Origin: Rebecca billardiae RCC1528 | Taxonomy: Eukaryota; Haptophyta | DNA: 64,000 bases | Direction of reading: 5' to 3' | Assembly: GCA_965240325.2 (NCBI GenBank) | Contig: OZ251234.1 | Span: 1,984,001-2,048,000, forward strand | Shown: piece by piece, positions 32,088-42,417 of the stretch | Layout: each line of letters opens with the position of its first letter | How positions within the stretch are numbered: the first letter of the stretch is position 1 | Notes under the pieces: model-generated | What the model was told of the DNA's origin: nothing | What the model saw: the letters and a program-made list of their open reading frames with translations, nothing else | The model's database searches: none | Translations under genes and position numbers: made by a program

Positions 32088-32906
32088 ATGACGCTCGTGC
32101 TGTCCCTCGTCGCGCTGGCGTTCGCGCCGGCGCCCGGCGCGGTGCCCCGCGCGGCGGCGCGCGTCGACGTGCGCATGCTGGCGTGGACCGAGCCCGACTT
32201 CGCCGGCGCCGTCGTGCGCGAGGTGCGCGACTCCACCGGCGCGGGGCTCAAGGAGGTGGTGGTCGAGGCGTCGGACGAGCTGCTGGCCGCGTACGCCGTG
32301 CCAGGCCAGTTCGTGCAGCTCCGCCCCAACCCGGACGTGAAGGCGGGATTCTTCGCGATCGCGAGTGCGCCGGGCAAGGCCGCGGCGCAGGGCACCCTCG
32401 AGTTCCTCATCAAGGAGGTCGAGGCGACCGAGTGGATCACGCGCGCGAGCGGCGGCATCGACGTGCAGATGTGCGCGCCGATGGGCAAGGGGTTCAACCT
32501 GGCGCCGCTCGACGCGGCGCCCGCGTGCAAAAACGTCGCGCTGTGTGTGGCTGGCTCGGGCATCGCGCCGATCCGCGCGGTGATCGAGGCGGGCGGCCTC
32601 GGCGTCGGGCCGTCGCGCAGCGCGCAGCTCTTCTACGGCGCGCGCACGCTCGAGACGATGGCGTACCGGGACCGCTTCGACGCGTGGAAGGCGGCGGGGA
32701 TCGAGGTGCTGCCCGTGCTCTCGCGCGCGGAGTCGCCCGACGGGTTCTCCAACGGCTACGTCCAGCGCGCGCTGGACGCCGGGCTGCTCCGCGAGCCCTC
32801 CGCCTCGGCCATCCTGCTGTGCGGCCAGAAGGAGATGGCGGAGGCGGTCAAGGCGTTCGCTGCGGGCGCGGGGATCGGCGAGGAGCGCGTGCTCACCAAC
32901 TTCTGA
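32088..32906 (+). CDS. FAD/NAD(P)-binding oxidoreductase, ferredoxin-reductase-like
   Basis: The 272-residue protein starts at the ATG at 32088; the longer frame begins with TTG. The N-terminal ~30 residues are hydrophobic and then Ala/Arg-rich, fitting an organelle (plastid) leader. The core starts with a beta-barrel FAD-binding-like domain (PGQFVQLRPN, FFAIASAP), followed by a nucleotide-binding half. In the latter, LCVAGSGIAPIRAVIEAG is a glycine-rich loop, and SAILLCGQKEMAEAV precedes the C-terminal LTNF. It resembles plant proteins of the PKIWI502 type, whose reaction is poorly defined. It lacks a CYPOR-like FMN domain or a ferredoxin domain. Confidence 0.75.
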   Translation: MTLVLSLVALAFAPAPGAVPRAAARVDVRMLAWTEPDFAGAVVREVRDSTGAGLKEVVVEASDELLAAYAVPGQFVQLRPNPDVKAGFFAIASAPGKAAAQGTLEFLIKEVEATEWITRASGGIDVQMCAPMGKGFNLAPLDAAPACKNVALCVAGSGIAPIRAVIEAGGLGVGPSRSAQLFYGARTLETMAYRDRFDAWKAAGIEVLPVLSRAESPDGFSNGYVQRALDAGLLREPSASAILLCGQKEMAEAVKAFAAGAGIGEERVLTNF

Positions 32907-33116
32907 GGCGGGGCGGCCCTGCTCTGGGAGCGCCCGGGGCTGCGGAGACGTCGGAGCAGCCAAGCCCTCTCGAGCTGCGCCGTCGCGCTCCCGCGCTCGA
33001 TGCCGTCCGAGCTGTCAGGAAGTGTGGAAGTTTCTTGCGCAACTTCCGTAATTAGCTGCGCGGGTAAACTGATGGCAAAAACGCGCGGGGAAGTGCGCCG
33101 AAGAATAGTGGCGCCG

Positions 33117-34023
33117 ATGGCGGCCACCTCGTCGCGCAAGCACGGTCGTGACGATGGGGGAGAGGAGTGGGACAGGCGCGAGGCGCACTACGACCGGCAG
33201 GCCGACGTGGGGCTGAGCCGACAAGACGCGCTCCGCCGCCGTGGCAGCGGCCCGCTGATCGCGTACAAAAAGGTGCGCGCGCGCTACGCGCGATCCATGC
33301 GCCAACGCACGCGCGCTCGCCCACGCACGGCTTCACGCCCACCTTCGTCGCGCGCGCGACCCCCTCCATCCATGTTCTGGGCATGCGTCGGCTGCGTGCG
33401 CATGCAGTTCGCGAATGCGGTCAAGCGCGACATGATCCTGCGCCGGCGCGGCATCCGACTGCTCGCGGACCTCGGCTGCGGCCGCGGCGGCGACATTGGC
33501 AAATGGTGGGACGCTCAGATCGCGCATGTGATCGGCGTGGACCTGTCGAGCGCCGAGCTGGAGGAGGCGGCGCGGCGGGAGGGCGAGATGCTCCACGAGC
33601 GACGCCGCCGCCGCGCCTTCACCGGCCGCGTCGAGTGGCACCCCTTCAACTGCGCGTGGCCCGAGCTGCGCGAGAGGCTTGCCGAGTGGCGGCGCGGCCG
33701 TCCGACCGATGCCGTCAGCTCGATGTTCGCGCTGCAGTACCTCTTCTGCGACCGGGAGACGGCGGCGTCGTTCGTGCGCACCGTCGCGGACTGCCTCGCC
33801 GACGGCGGCGTCTTCTTCGGCTGCTGCCCCGACGGCGAGGCGATCGAGCGCGCGTGCAGCGCCGGCCTGGCCGGGCTCGGCGGCCATGCTGATCACGACG
33901 GCACCAGCTTCGAGCTCACTGAGCCATTCGCTCTGCGGCTGGCGCTGAGCGGGGGCTCGGGTGCGCGCACCGGCGCGCCGCGGTCGGACGGGTGCCCGGA
34001 CGGGGGCGACCCGAAGCCCGCCG

Positions 34024-34054
<31 letters not shown>

Positions 34055-35060
34055 GGCCGCGCGCGCCGCGCCGCCTGCGCGGAGCGCCGCCGCGGCCGCG
34101 CACGCGTCGGCGGCCGCCACGCACGACTCGCGCTTCGGCCGGGCATGCACATTTGCGATCGAGGACACGGTGACCGCGGACAGCGACGTCGCGGGCTGCT
34201 CGGAGTACCTCGTCTACCGCGACACCCTCGACGCCCTCGCGCGCGAGCACGGCCTGGAGCCGCTCCCCGCCGAGTGCTGCCCGATGTCCGACCTTATCGG
34301 CCGCGTGAAGCAGCCGGCGCTGAGCGCGGCGCACGCCGCCGTCGCCTCTCTCTACTTTTGTTTCGCGTACCGCAAGCCGGGGTGGCGTGCGCAAGGTGAC
34401 GAGGCGCGGGGGCAGGCCGGGCCGACGCACGCGCAGCCATGGGCGCAGCACACGCCGCGCGGCCCTGCGGGCCGCGCGCACGGCGGCGGCGGGCGCGAGC
34501 GCGGGCACAGCCGCAACGACGGGCGGCGCGCGCCGCCCGCGCGCCACCACGACAGAAGCCACCACGGGAGAAGGGAGCGCGACCAGGGGGGCGGCGGGCA
34601 CCACGGCGGCTCCGAGTGGCACCGCGAGCCGCGCGCGCCGACCAGGCGGGGAGACGACCGCGCCTTTGACGGCGCGCATGGTGGCGCTGGCTACCGCGGG
34701 GCAGGCGATGTCTTCTCGAGGCTCGGCGCGCGCGCGCCGCATCCGGGCCCGCCACCGCGCGCGTGGCCATCGGAGCCGCCCGCGTGGGCACCGCCAGTGC
34801 AGCAGCACGCCACGGCACCGTACGACCGTTGGATAGAGGAGCAGCGGTGGCAGCAGCAGCAGCAGCAGCACGCGTGGGGTGGAGACTACCGCCGGCCTCC
34901 TCACGGCCTAGGGGCGGAGCACCACGACCACCACTACGGTCATTACGACCATCAGCAGAACGAGCACGACCAGTACCGCACTCATCAGCACGGCCATGAG
35001 TACGACTACCACTACGGCCACGATCAGGATGGCGGCAGGAGGCCGTCGCAGAGGCGATGA
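33117..35060 (+). CDS. mRNA cap guanine-N7 methyltransferase with His/Gly-rich tail
   Basis: The enzyme methylates N7 of the cap guanosine in the nucleus. Exons are 33117-33272 and 33408-35060, giving 602 aa. The 135 bp intron (GTGCGC...GCAG, phase 0) is a multiple of three with no stop, so retention would add 45 residues. The core matches RNMT/Abd1: an N-terminal YKKFANAVKRDMI helix, SAM-binding LADLGCGRGGDIGKW, HVIGVDLSS, SMFALQYLF, and GGVFFGCCPDGEAI. A 45-residue Ala/Pro-rich insert interrupts the domain after the SAM fold. The last ~220 residues (34400-35060) are disordered, with RGG-like, polyQ (CAG run near 34850) and strongly His/Tyr/Asp-rich parts. Typical cap methyltransferases lack this tail. 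Earlier in-frame ATGs at 33000 and 33072 are alternatives. Confidence 0.88.
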
Positions 35061-35501
35061 GCTCCACCATGGCGGTGGGGCGCCGGCTGGCACCGGTTCG
35101 GATGTGCACGGTCTGCCACCAGCGCGCCGCAGCGTGGCGCGCGCGTAACGCGTCGTACAGGCAGGGTGCGCGCGGAATGGATGCATCGAGAACGGCGGTG
35201 GCTGATTGGACTGACGTGGCTCCACTGGCGTAAGCTGAACGGTATCAATCAAATATCACCCGCTTACACAATTCTTCGAACATATCGTCTTGACTGTTTC
35301 GGTTCCGTCGCTACTGCGTGCCCCATATCTCCCCGCATTCTCGTGGACCTTATCATATATCTAGTTATCTCAAGCTTAAACGCTGCGATATGATAGTTAC
35401 TGCAGTACCCCCATATTCAATATGTGGATGTTCTCCCCGTGACATCTGCTGAGCGACCAGGACAGTGCTTAAGGCACCCACCCGGCACCCCGGCAGGTGG
35501 G
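35061..35501. other. Intergenic / kinase 5' region
   Basis: The stretch at 35230-35420 is AT-rich relative to the genes on each side and probably includes the promoter and 5' UTR of the kinase gene. No repeat or additional gene is seen. Confidence 0.4.
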
Positions 35502-37670
35502 ATGCCAGATGTGGACGTGGAGGCTGCCGGCGGCGGCGGCACTGCGCCGCCGGCAGTGGAGCGCCCGACGCGAGCCAAGCGCGTGACCGTGGAGGTCACG
35601 ACCATTGAGGAGGACGCCCTGCCGCTCATCGAGGCTGGCTCCGCCTTGGAGCCCACGACGCCCACGCGGCGCAACCGCGCCTCGGGCGCGTCTGGCGGGG
35701 GCGATCGCTCGAATCGCTCGAGCCGCGCGGGCCGGCTGCTCGAGCTGGCGGACATCATGAACTCGGAGGACTTCCGGATGCGCCGTCTGAGCCACGAGAG
35801 CAAGGGCAGCTCGCCGCCCACCTCGCCCGACCGCCGCTCCCCGCGGGGCAGCGACTTCTCCGCCCTCTCTGCACTCGCCGACGCGAGCGACTTCCACATC
35901 CGCTGGTCCGAGCTCGTCACGCGCCGGCAGCTGGGCGAGGGCGCGTACGCGGTGGTCGAGCTGTGCGAGCTGCCGCCCAAGCCCGAGCGGCCCACCCTCC
36001 TCGCGGTGAAGCGGCTGCGCAAGTACCGCCTAGTCGGCAGCGCGGGCGCGCGCGTGCGCATGGAAGACTTCGAGTCGGTGAGTTTCCGCTCGGAGGCGGC
36101 GCTGCTGCGCACGCTGGAGCACCCCAACCTGGTGCGCGGGTACGGCTGCCTGCAGTACGTCGACGAGGACGGCGACGAGGGCTGGGCCACGCTCCTCGAG
36201 TACGCCGCGGGCGGCACGCTCGTCGAGCGCGTGCGCGCGGGCGACTACGGCGCAGCCGACAGCCTGCGCTGGCTGCTCGAGGTCGCGCGCGGCATGGCGT
36301 ACCTGCACCGGGCGGAGGGGCTGGGCGTGGCGCACCGCGACCTGAAGACGGAGAACGTGCTGCTCTTCGACGGCGAGGAGCTCGGCGACAGTACCGCCTC
36401 GTCCGCGTCGACGCCGCGGCGCGGCGGCCTCGGCTCGCGAGGCGGCAGCGCGCGGCGCAGGCGGCCGCGCGTGGCGGCGGCGCCGGCCATCGCGCCTGGT
36501 GCCAAGGCGGCCGGCGGCAAGCGGGCCGGCGGCGCCGCGGGCCTGCGGCGGCGCAGCGCGCAGGCGCTGCGCGACTCGCTCGGCCCCCGCCCGCCGCCGC
36601 CCACCAAGTACGCCGCCCACGTCGCCAAGATCGCCGACCTGGGCATGTTTCGGATCGGAGGGCCGAAGCTGGAGCAGCAGGCGGCGGCGGCACAGGCGGC
36701 GGCGGCGCACGCGGCGGCGGCGCAGGCGCACGCGGTGGCGTTGGCGGTGGCGAGTGCGGGCGTGGGCGCTGCCCATGCCGCAGCTGCCGACGCGAGAGGA
36801 GCGGGCGGTGCGGACGACGGGCGCCCAAACGCGGACGCGGCTCCGCAGGACGCGGACGCCGTGACGCCGTTCAGAGCGCACAGGCGCTCCTCAGGCCGGG
36901 CGCGCGCCGAGTCTGCTGGCCGGCAGCCGCGCGGCTCGGACAGCGCTGCCGAGGCCGAGAGCGCGCGCGAGGGCGGCGGGCCGGCTAGCGGCAGCGGCGG
37001 CGGGGGCTCCGCCCCGCGGCCGGGCGCGTGGGCGGCGGGCGGCGCGGGCGGCGCGGGCGGCGCCGCCGCCGCGCCAAGCGCTGCAGATGACACAGCGGCG
37101 GCGGGCGCCGCCGGCAGCGTCGGCGCACCGCCTGCCCTCGGCGCCACCGCCGCCGACGCCGCGGCCGAGGACGACTCGCCCTCCGACCACTCCGCGTGGT
37201 CGATGACCGGCCGCGTCGGCTCCTCGCGGTACATGGCGCCCGAGAACTGGCTCGCGCTCCCCAACTACGACGGCAAGGTGGACGTGTTCTCATTTGGGGT
37301 CCTCGCGTATGAGGTGCTGGGCGCGCGGCGCGCATACGCGGAGTGGCGCGTGTCGCCCGAGACGATCGCGAGGCGCGTGGCGACGGAGGGGATCCGGCCG
37401 CACGTGCCGGCGCAGTGGCCGCCTGCGCTCGTCGAGCTGCTCAGCGCGTGCTGGGCCACCGAGCCGGAGCGCCGCCCGACGTTTGACGAAATCGTGCGCA
37501 CGCTCGAGGCGCTGGGCGTGCCGGACGATCCGCCCGCGCAGCTGCTCTGGGCGCTCGAGCGCGCGCGGCGCGCGCACAGGCAGGAGCGCGCGCGGGAGAA
37601 GCGGCGCGCACAGCTGCGCGCGATGACGCCGGGGCCCATCACGCGCAGTCAGATGTGCGCCATCAGCTGA
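35502..37670 (+). CDS. TKL-like protein kinase with large inserts in the catalytic domain
   Basis: The 722-residue protein starts at the ATG at 35502, since the longer frame begins GTG and lies in AT-rich DNA. The glycine-rich loop is QLGEGAYAVVE, the ATP-anchoring Lys is in LLAVKRL, the catalytic loop is HRDLKTEN (codons 36333-36356), the metal-binding motif is DLG instead of DFG (36636-36644), and the activation segment ends SRYMAPEN (37218-37247). The later regions contain DVFSFGVLAYEVL, CWATEPERRPTFDEI and a charged helical tail. HRD to DLG spans ~100 residues and DLG to APE ~200, where ~20-30 is usual. The inserts are Ala/Gly/Ser/Arg-rich. The key Lys, HRD Asp and DLG Asp are kept, so activity is plausible. 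Unspliced 3n introns in the inserts cannot be excluded. Confidence 0.85.
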   Translation: MPDVDVEAAGGGGTAPPAVERPTRAKRVTVEVTTIEEDALPLIEAGSALEPTTPTRRNRASGASGGGDRSNRSSRAGRLLELADIMNSEDFRMRRLSHESKGSSPPTSPDRRSPRGSDFSALSALADASDFHIRWSELVTRRQLGEGAYAVVELCELPPKPERPTLLAVKRLRKYRLVGSAGARVRMEDFESVSFRSEAALLRTLEHPNLVRGYGCLQYVDEDGDEGWATLLEYAAGGTLVERVRAGDYGAADSLRWLLEVARGMAYLHRAEGLGVAHRDLKTENVLLFDGEELGDSTASSASTPRRGGLGSRGGSARRRRPRVAAAPAIAPGAKAAGGKRAGGAAGLRRRSAQALRDSLGPRPPPPTKYAAHVAKIADLGMFRIGGPKLEQQAAAAQAAAAHAAAAQAHAVALAVASAGVGAAHAAAADARGAGGADDGRPNADAAPQDADAVTPFRAHRRSSGRARAESAGRQPRGSDSAAEAESAREGGGPASGSGGGGSAPRPGAWAAGGAGGAGGAAAAPSAADDTAAAGAAGSVGAPPALGATAADAAAEDDSPSDHSAWSMTGRVGSSRYMAPENWLALPNYDGKVDVFSFGVLAYEVLGARRAYAEWRVSPETIARRVATEGIRPHVPAQWPPALVELLSACWATEPERRPTFDEIVRTLEALGVPDDPPAQLLWALERARRAHRQERAREKRRAQLRAMTPGPITRSQMCAIS

Positions 37671-37869
37671 TGTCGACGGCGCGCGCCCAGCAGACGGGCA
37701 GCCGACGGGAGCCCCAGAGGCCGGAGCCGCGGGGGCGGCAGACGGGCAGTGCGCATGATTCAGAGCTGCACTGAGGATTTGATGAAGTTTATGACCGCCG
37801 CCAGGCCGCCACTGCCACTGGCCCGACTGGGGCCGTGCGCATTCGTTATCACGGTAGTGATGGCTGTAC

Positions 37870-37922
<53 letters not shown>

Positions 37923-38280
37923 ATGACCGCGTTCCGCGGTCCTTTTCCGTAGAACCAACGCAGTTGGGGGCCCGCGGCGCAGTGGTTGAGAATCGGAGAC
38001 TGACGAGTCAGTCAGTCCGAGTCAGAAAGACAGTTCAGCCACTCTGAGAGGGAGAGTCAGACCCGAGACCGAGTCTCGGACTCGGCGCGAGTATGCGGGC
38101 GCGCACGGCCAAGGGTGGCATGGGACACCAGCGGACGGGCCGCGCGGGGAAGCGGGGCGGCGCGCTCGCACTCGCAGGGCGAGAGGCGCGGACGGGCCGC
38201 GCGGGGAAGCGGGGCGGCGGCGCGCGCAGGGCGAGAGGGCGAGAGGCGCCGCGCGGCGCCGGGCCGGCGCGTGCGCGCGT
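37671..38280. other. Intergenic with AT microsatellite and short duplicated block
   Basis: A pure (TA)n run fills ~37870-37918. At 38130-38240 the phrase CGGACGGGCCGCGCGGGGAA occurs twice, 54 bp apart, with a GGGCGAGAGG word following each. No gene is supported. Confidence 0.6.
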
Positions 38281-38289
38281 GCGGGCGCA

Positions 38290-38480
38290 CCTGCTTCAGC
38301 TTGCAAGGTGCTCGCGCTGCGCCATGCGCTCGACGAAGGGCCGCTGGTCGCGAGCCGGCGCGTGCGCGCGAGCGGGCGCACCTGCTTGAGGTACTCGCCC
38401 TGCGCCATGCGCTCGACGACGGGCCGCTGGTCGCTCAGCCGGCACGCCTCGTGCCGGCAGAGCGAGAGCGCGCGCCACTG
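38290..38480 (-). other. Possible duplicated exon next to the assembly gap
   Basis: On the minus strand, ~38470-38380 reads as a protein-like exon ending MAQGEYLKQ, followed directly by a GTGCGC donor-like word and preceded by a CAG. A near copy follows at ~38370-38290. It shares the R-P-x-V-E-R-M-A-Q core, but a small insertion creates an in-frame stop (after LAS). This looks like an exon and its decaying tandem copy. The rest of the gene probably lies towards or inside the N gap. The product is not recognised. Confidence 0.3.
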
Positions 38481-38769
38481 CAGACTGCTGGCCCGCCGGC
38501 CTGCCGGCTGCGCAGCCGCGCGTGCACGCACCGAGCGAGACCGACCGAACGGAGCTCGGGGCGGTGGAACGAGGCGAGCGGCGCGTCGCGCCTGCCGCCG
38601 CGCGTGCGCGCCTGCTCCACCGCGCCGCCGTGCTCGCCCGCCGCCTCCTCCGCCGCGTCGGCCTCGAAGACGGCGGCTGCCAGCGGCAGGCTGAGCTGCG
38701 CGCGGCTCACTCACACTGTCTGTGAGTCCTCACGCTGCTGCCGGACCTCCGCGCCGCCGTCGACCGAGT

Positions 38770-38969
38770 NNNNNNNNNNNNNNNNNNNNNNNNNNNNNNN
38801 NNNNNNNNNNNNNNNNNNNNNNNNNNNNNNNNNNNNNNNNNNNNNNNNNNNNNNNNNNNNNNNNNNNNNNNNNNNNNNNNNNNNNNNNNNNNNNNNNNNN
38901 NNNNNNNNNNNNNNNNNNNNNNNNNNNNNNNNNNNNNNNNNNNNNNNNNNNNNNNNNNNNNNNNNNNNN
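38770..38969. other. Assembly gap (200 N)
   Basis: Exactly 200 Ns, which may be a placeholder length. Reading frames that run through it have no meaning. Confidence 0.99.
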
Positions 38970-41677
38970 TGTGCAACCACGGCGGGGAGGCCGAACACCG
39001 CCTGTCCCGAGCGCCGCATCGAGGGCAACGCAAGCGCCCGGTGAACCCAGGGCGCGTCGCCGCCTGCGACGCCATCGTCGTCGGCCTCAGCGTCCGCTAA
39101 GGCGACTCGCACGTCCGCGTCGAGGACGTAGGGCAACGGGCCGTGCACACCGAAGTGCTCGCCTGCTGCGCGCAGGGCGAGCTCAGAGACAGAGCCGCCG
39201 ACGCTCGCGGCGGCGCCGGCGTAGAACTCGCGCACCGCATCGTCCACCTCGCTGCGCGTGTACAAGGCGCCCGAGGCGCACAGCTCGCGCACAGCCTCGG
39301 CATCCGTGAGCACGCCGAAGTGCTTGTTGTTCGTGGCATCGCACACCACGTTCACCACGCGGACCGTGCCGCCGCCGCCGCCGAGATGCCGTGACGCGAA
39401 CGCGCGGTTGAACCTGAGGATGGCCGGCACCAATCGGCCGTTGTTCGGTTGCGGCCCGTGCTTCGTCGTCCGCTCGTCCGCATCCGCCACCGCGCTTGGG
39501 CGCACCAGCACGTGCGCGTGCGCCTGCGCCTGCGCGGCGGGCGTGTCTCCGCCGAACCTCCGGCGTTTCCCGAAGATGCCGCTGAAGAAATGATCCACGT
39601 GCTGCAAGACATCGCTCATCGCGAACAGCTCGCGTGAGCCGCCGTCGCCGCTGCCGTAGACGCCGCCGCCGTCGTCCGCGTGGCCGCCACCGCCGGGTTG
39701 CGCGGCGGCGGGCGCCTGCTGTGGTGCATGGGAGTGCGACCCCGCTGCGCCAGCCGCCGCTCCACCCATCGACGCCGTCGCCGCCCGTGCCACCTCGCCC
39801 GAGGCAGCACCACCGGAGTCATCTGAGTTGACGCCCGCGGGGCCGTCGGCGGCCGCAGCCGGCGCCGGCGGCGCCGGCGCCGCCGCGGTGACGCCGGTGG
39901 CAGCCGCCCGCGCCTCGGCGGGTGCGCGTGGCGGCTCGGCGCGTTCGGCGCGCGTCGCGGGGCCGCCGGCGGCCGCAGGCGGCGGCGCCGGCGCCGCCGC
40001 GGTGACGCCGGTGGCACCCGCCAGCGTTTCGACGGGTGCGCGTGGCGGCTCGGCGCGTTCGTCGCTTGTCGCGGGGCCGCCGGCGGCCGAAGGCGGCGCC
40101 GCCGGCGCCGCCGTGACGCCGGCGACCGCCGTCGGCGCCGGCGGCGGCGCCGGCGCCAGCGTTGCGACGGGTGCGCGTGGCGGCTCGGCGCGTTCGTCGC
40201 TTGTCGCGGGGCCGCCGGCGGCCGAAGGCGGCGCCGCCGGCGCCGCCGTGACGCCGGCGACCGCCGTCGGCGCCGGCGGCGGCGCCGGCGCCAGCGTTGC
40301 GACGGGTGCGCGTGGCGGCTCGGCGCGTTCGTCGCTTGTCGCGGGGCCGCCGGCGGCCGCAGGCGGCGCCGCCGGCGCCGCCGTGACGCCTGCGACCGCC
40401 GTCGGCGCCGACGGCGGCGCCGGCGGCGCCGAGGTGACGCCGGGCAGCGCTTCGGCGGGTGGCGCAAGTGGCGGCTGGCGGCGCATGGCCCGCGTCCGCA
40501 CGCCGCCGCGCCCGTTGTGGTGAGCCGCCCCCTGCGCGCCGCGCTGCCCCGCAGCCTCCTGCTGGATGCCCTGGGCGGCGTAGCTGCCGCCGCCCACGCG
40601 CGTGCTGCCGTGGCGGGCCGGCCGGCCGTCGGCGCCCTGCTCGGCGCCCTGCTCGGCGCCCGGCTGGGCGCCCTGCTCGGCGCCCTGCTCGGCGCCCGGC
40701 TCGGTGCCCTGCTCGGCGGCCTGCTTGCCCTGCCCGGCGCCCGGCTGGGCGCCCTGCTCGGCGCCCTGCTCGGCGCCCTGCTCGGCGCCCGGCTCGGTGC
40801 CCTGCTCGGCGGCCTGCTTGCCCTGCCCGGCGCCCGGCTGGGCGCCCTGCTCGGCGCCCTGCTCGGCGCCCTGCTCGGCGCCCGGCTCGGTGCCCTGCTC
40901 GGCGGCCTGCTTGCCCTGCCCGGCGCCCGGCTGGGCGCCCTGCTCGGCGCCCTGCTCGGCGCCCTGCTCGGCGCCCGGCTCGGTGCCCTGCTCGGCGGCC
41001 TGCTTGCCCTGCCCGGCGCCCGGCTGGGCGCCCTGCTCGGCGCCCTGCTCGGCGCCCTGCTCGGCGGCCAGCTTGCCCTGCTCGGCGCCCGGCTGGACGC
41101 CCTGCTCGGCGCCCGGCTGGGCGCCCTGCTCGGCGCCCTGCTCGGCGCCCTGCTCGGCGCCCTGCTCGGCGCCCTGCCCCTGCTCGGCGCACTGCTCGCC
41201 GGCGGGCGGCGCACGCACGTGCGCCGCTTGCACCCTCTTCAACGAGCCTGCGCCCTCGACTGTTCCATCCGCGGACGCACCGACGGTGTCGCCAGGGACC
41301 GCAGCCCACGCATGAGCAGACACTCCCTCGGCAGCCCGGAGGACGTACGTCTGCACTCGCCCGTGTGCGCCGACCCCAAGCGCCACGACCACAGCACGGA
41401 CTGCCGGTGCACCCTGCTCGTACACCACGTCCACGGCAGCCCCGTTCGCGAAGCTCGTCGCAGTCGGAGTCGTCCCCGCAGGCGGCGGCGGCCTGCGCGC
41501 GGCACGCGGGCACGACGCCGCGCAACGACGCAGAACGCACGGCGTGACGACATGCGCGAGAGCACGCCGCGCGCGCGAACGAAGACACACGCGCGCGCGA
41601 TGCGCCGCGCGCGACCACGCGGCGCGCGCACGACGCCCGCGCGCGTGGCAGGCGTACCCCCTCGTCGTGCGAGGCAT
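38970..41677 (-). CDS. Large repeat-rich protein of unknown function, truncated by the gap
   Basis: One minus-strand frame is open from at least the ATG at 41677 to the gap (about 900 codons). The true start is uncertain, as the first ~60 codons are Arg-rich. Downstream from the N-terminal side: a short non-repetitive part (~41460-41230), a glutamate-glutamine-glycine-alanine block of E-Q-G-A units containing four near-identical 31-residue repeats, a block of ~45-residue Ala/Pro repeats ([18 protein letters not shown] core), and a non-repetitive C-terminal region (~39640-38980) with [18 protein letters not shown] and [20 protein letters not shown]. That region is the best evidence for the frame. 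Other frames across the repeats are open only because the periods are multiples of three. No family is recognised. Confidence 0.5.
39880..40440. repeat. 135 bp coding tandem repeats
   Basis: The word GTTGCGACGGGTGCGCGTGG occurs at 40161 and 40296 (135 bp apart), with more diverged partners near 39910 and 40026. The intervening GGGGCCGCCGGCGGCC and GTCGGCGCCGGCGG words follow the same order. Each unit encodes 45 residues, with one motif around [11 protein letters not shown]. Near-identity of the two central units implies recent duplication or gene conversion. Confidence 0.9.
40650..41200. repeat. 93 bp coding tandem repeats on a 12-15 bp sub-repeat
   Basis: The word CTGCTTGCCCTGCCCGGCGC begins at 40721, 40814, 40907 and 41000, exactly 93 bp (31 codons) apart. 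Each unit is itself made of GCCCTGCTCGGC units encoding E-Q-G-A on the minus strand. Toward 41200 the higher-order unit decays but the short unit continues. Confidence 0.95.
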
Positions 41678-42417
41678 CGATCGTCCCTCGTGGAGAGCTC
41701 GGGAGCAAAAGTTGCGGCGCGCCCCCCGGCGTCGCATTTCTCTAACTAATTGACGAGCAACGTGCTTCCGGCGGCGGTCCGGGCGGGAGGAGTCGACGGC
41801 GTCGTTTCGTCGCGGGTGGGCGTCAGGCTGCGCGCAATACGAAAGTACCCACCCCCGCTCATTAGGGTACTCCGCCCGAATACAAGGCGGGCGTTCGCGC
41901 CGGTTCGCCGCGAGCGGTATCTTCCGCGTTGCGGGCGAGCGGCGCCATTTGCTCGCTCCCGAAGCTTCTGGCCGTCGGAAAACTGGCGGGGGTGCCAGTC
42001 CGGAAATCGCCGTGCTGAGATGCGGAGGTTTGTCGGAGTTCTGGTTGCTCGGTCGGTCCTCGTCGGACTTCCGGGTTTTTCCCAAAAAGTTATCCGGCCA
42101 TACGCTGGACGTCTCGTCAATAATCGTATCTCGCCGCCGCCGGAGTGCTGGAGCTGTGTGCGTCCCCACAAACCGTCTATACAGTTTACTAATTAAGAAT
42201 ATGAGACGCACACACTCAGTGAGTGACACAGCTCAGGCAGTAGTCATCTATGATAGTATCTAGATTATCTCATCATCATCACAGCTTCGCCCTTTTGAGT
42301 TTTGATTGGACGACCTCTCGATCTCAGGCGTTTCCGGCTCGTACCCGCCGACTCCGGTTTTGCGTCAGCCGCGACCTGGCACGGCATCCCTCCCGCACCA
42401 ACTCCCCCCGCTACGCC
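41678..42417. other. Intergenic between divergent genes
   Basis: Frames here are long on both strands but have no family signature. 42180-42280 is AT-rich and likely holds promoter elements of the Hint gene. Confidence 0.35.

Noticed and set aside
39819-41708. Long Arg-rich open frames overlapping the repeat protein on both strands
   Set aside because: They are open only because the repeats are multiples of three and GC-rich. Only one minus frame keeps protein-like sequence outside the repeats.
38711-42229. Single 1172-codon protein running through the N gap
   Set aside because: The 200 N are of unknown true length and not a multiple of three, so frames on the two sides cannot be joined. 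The first part of the frame lies in unlikely coding DNA.
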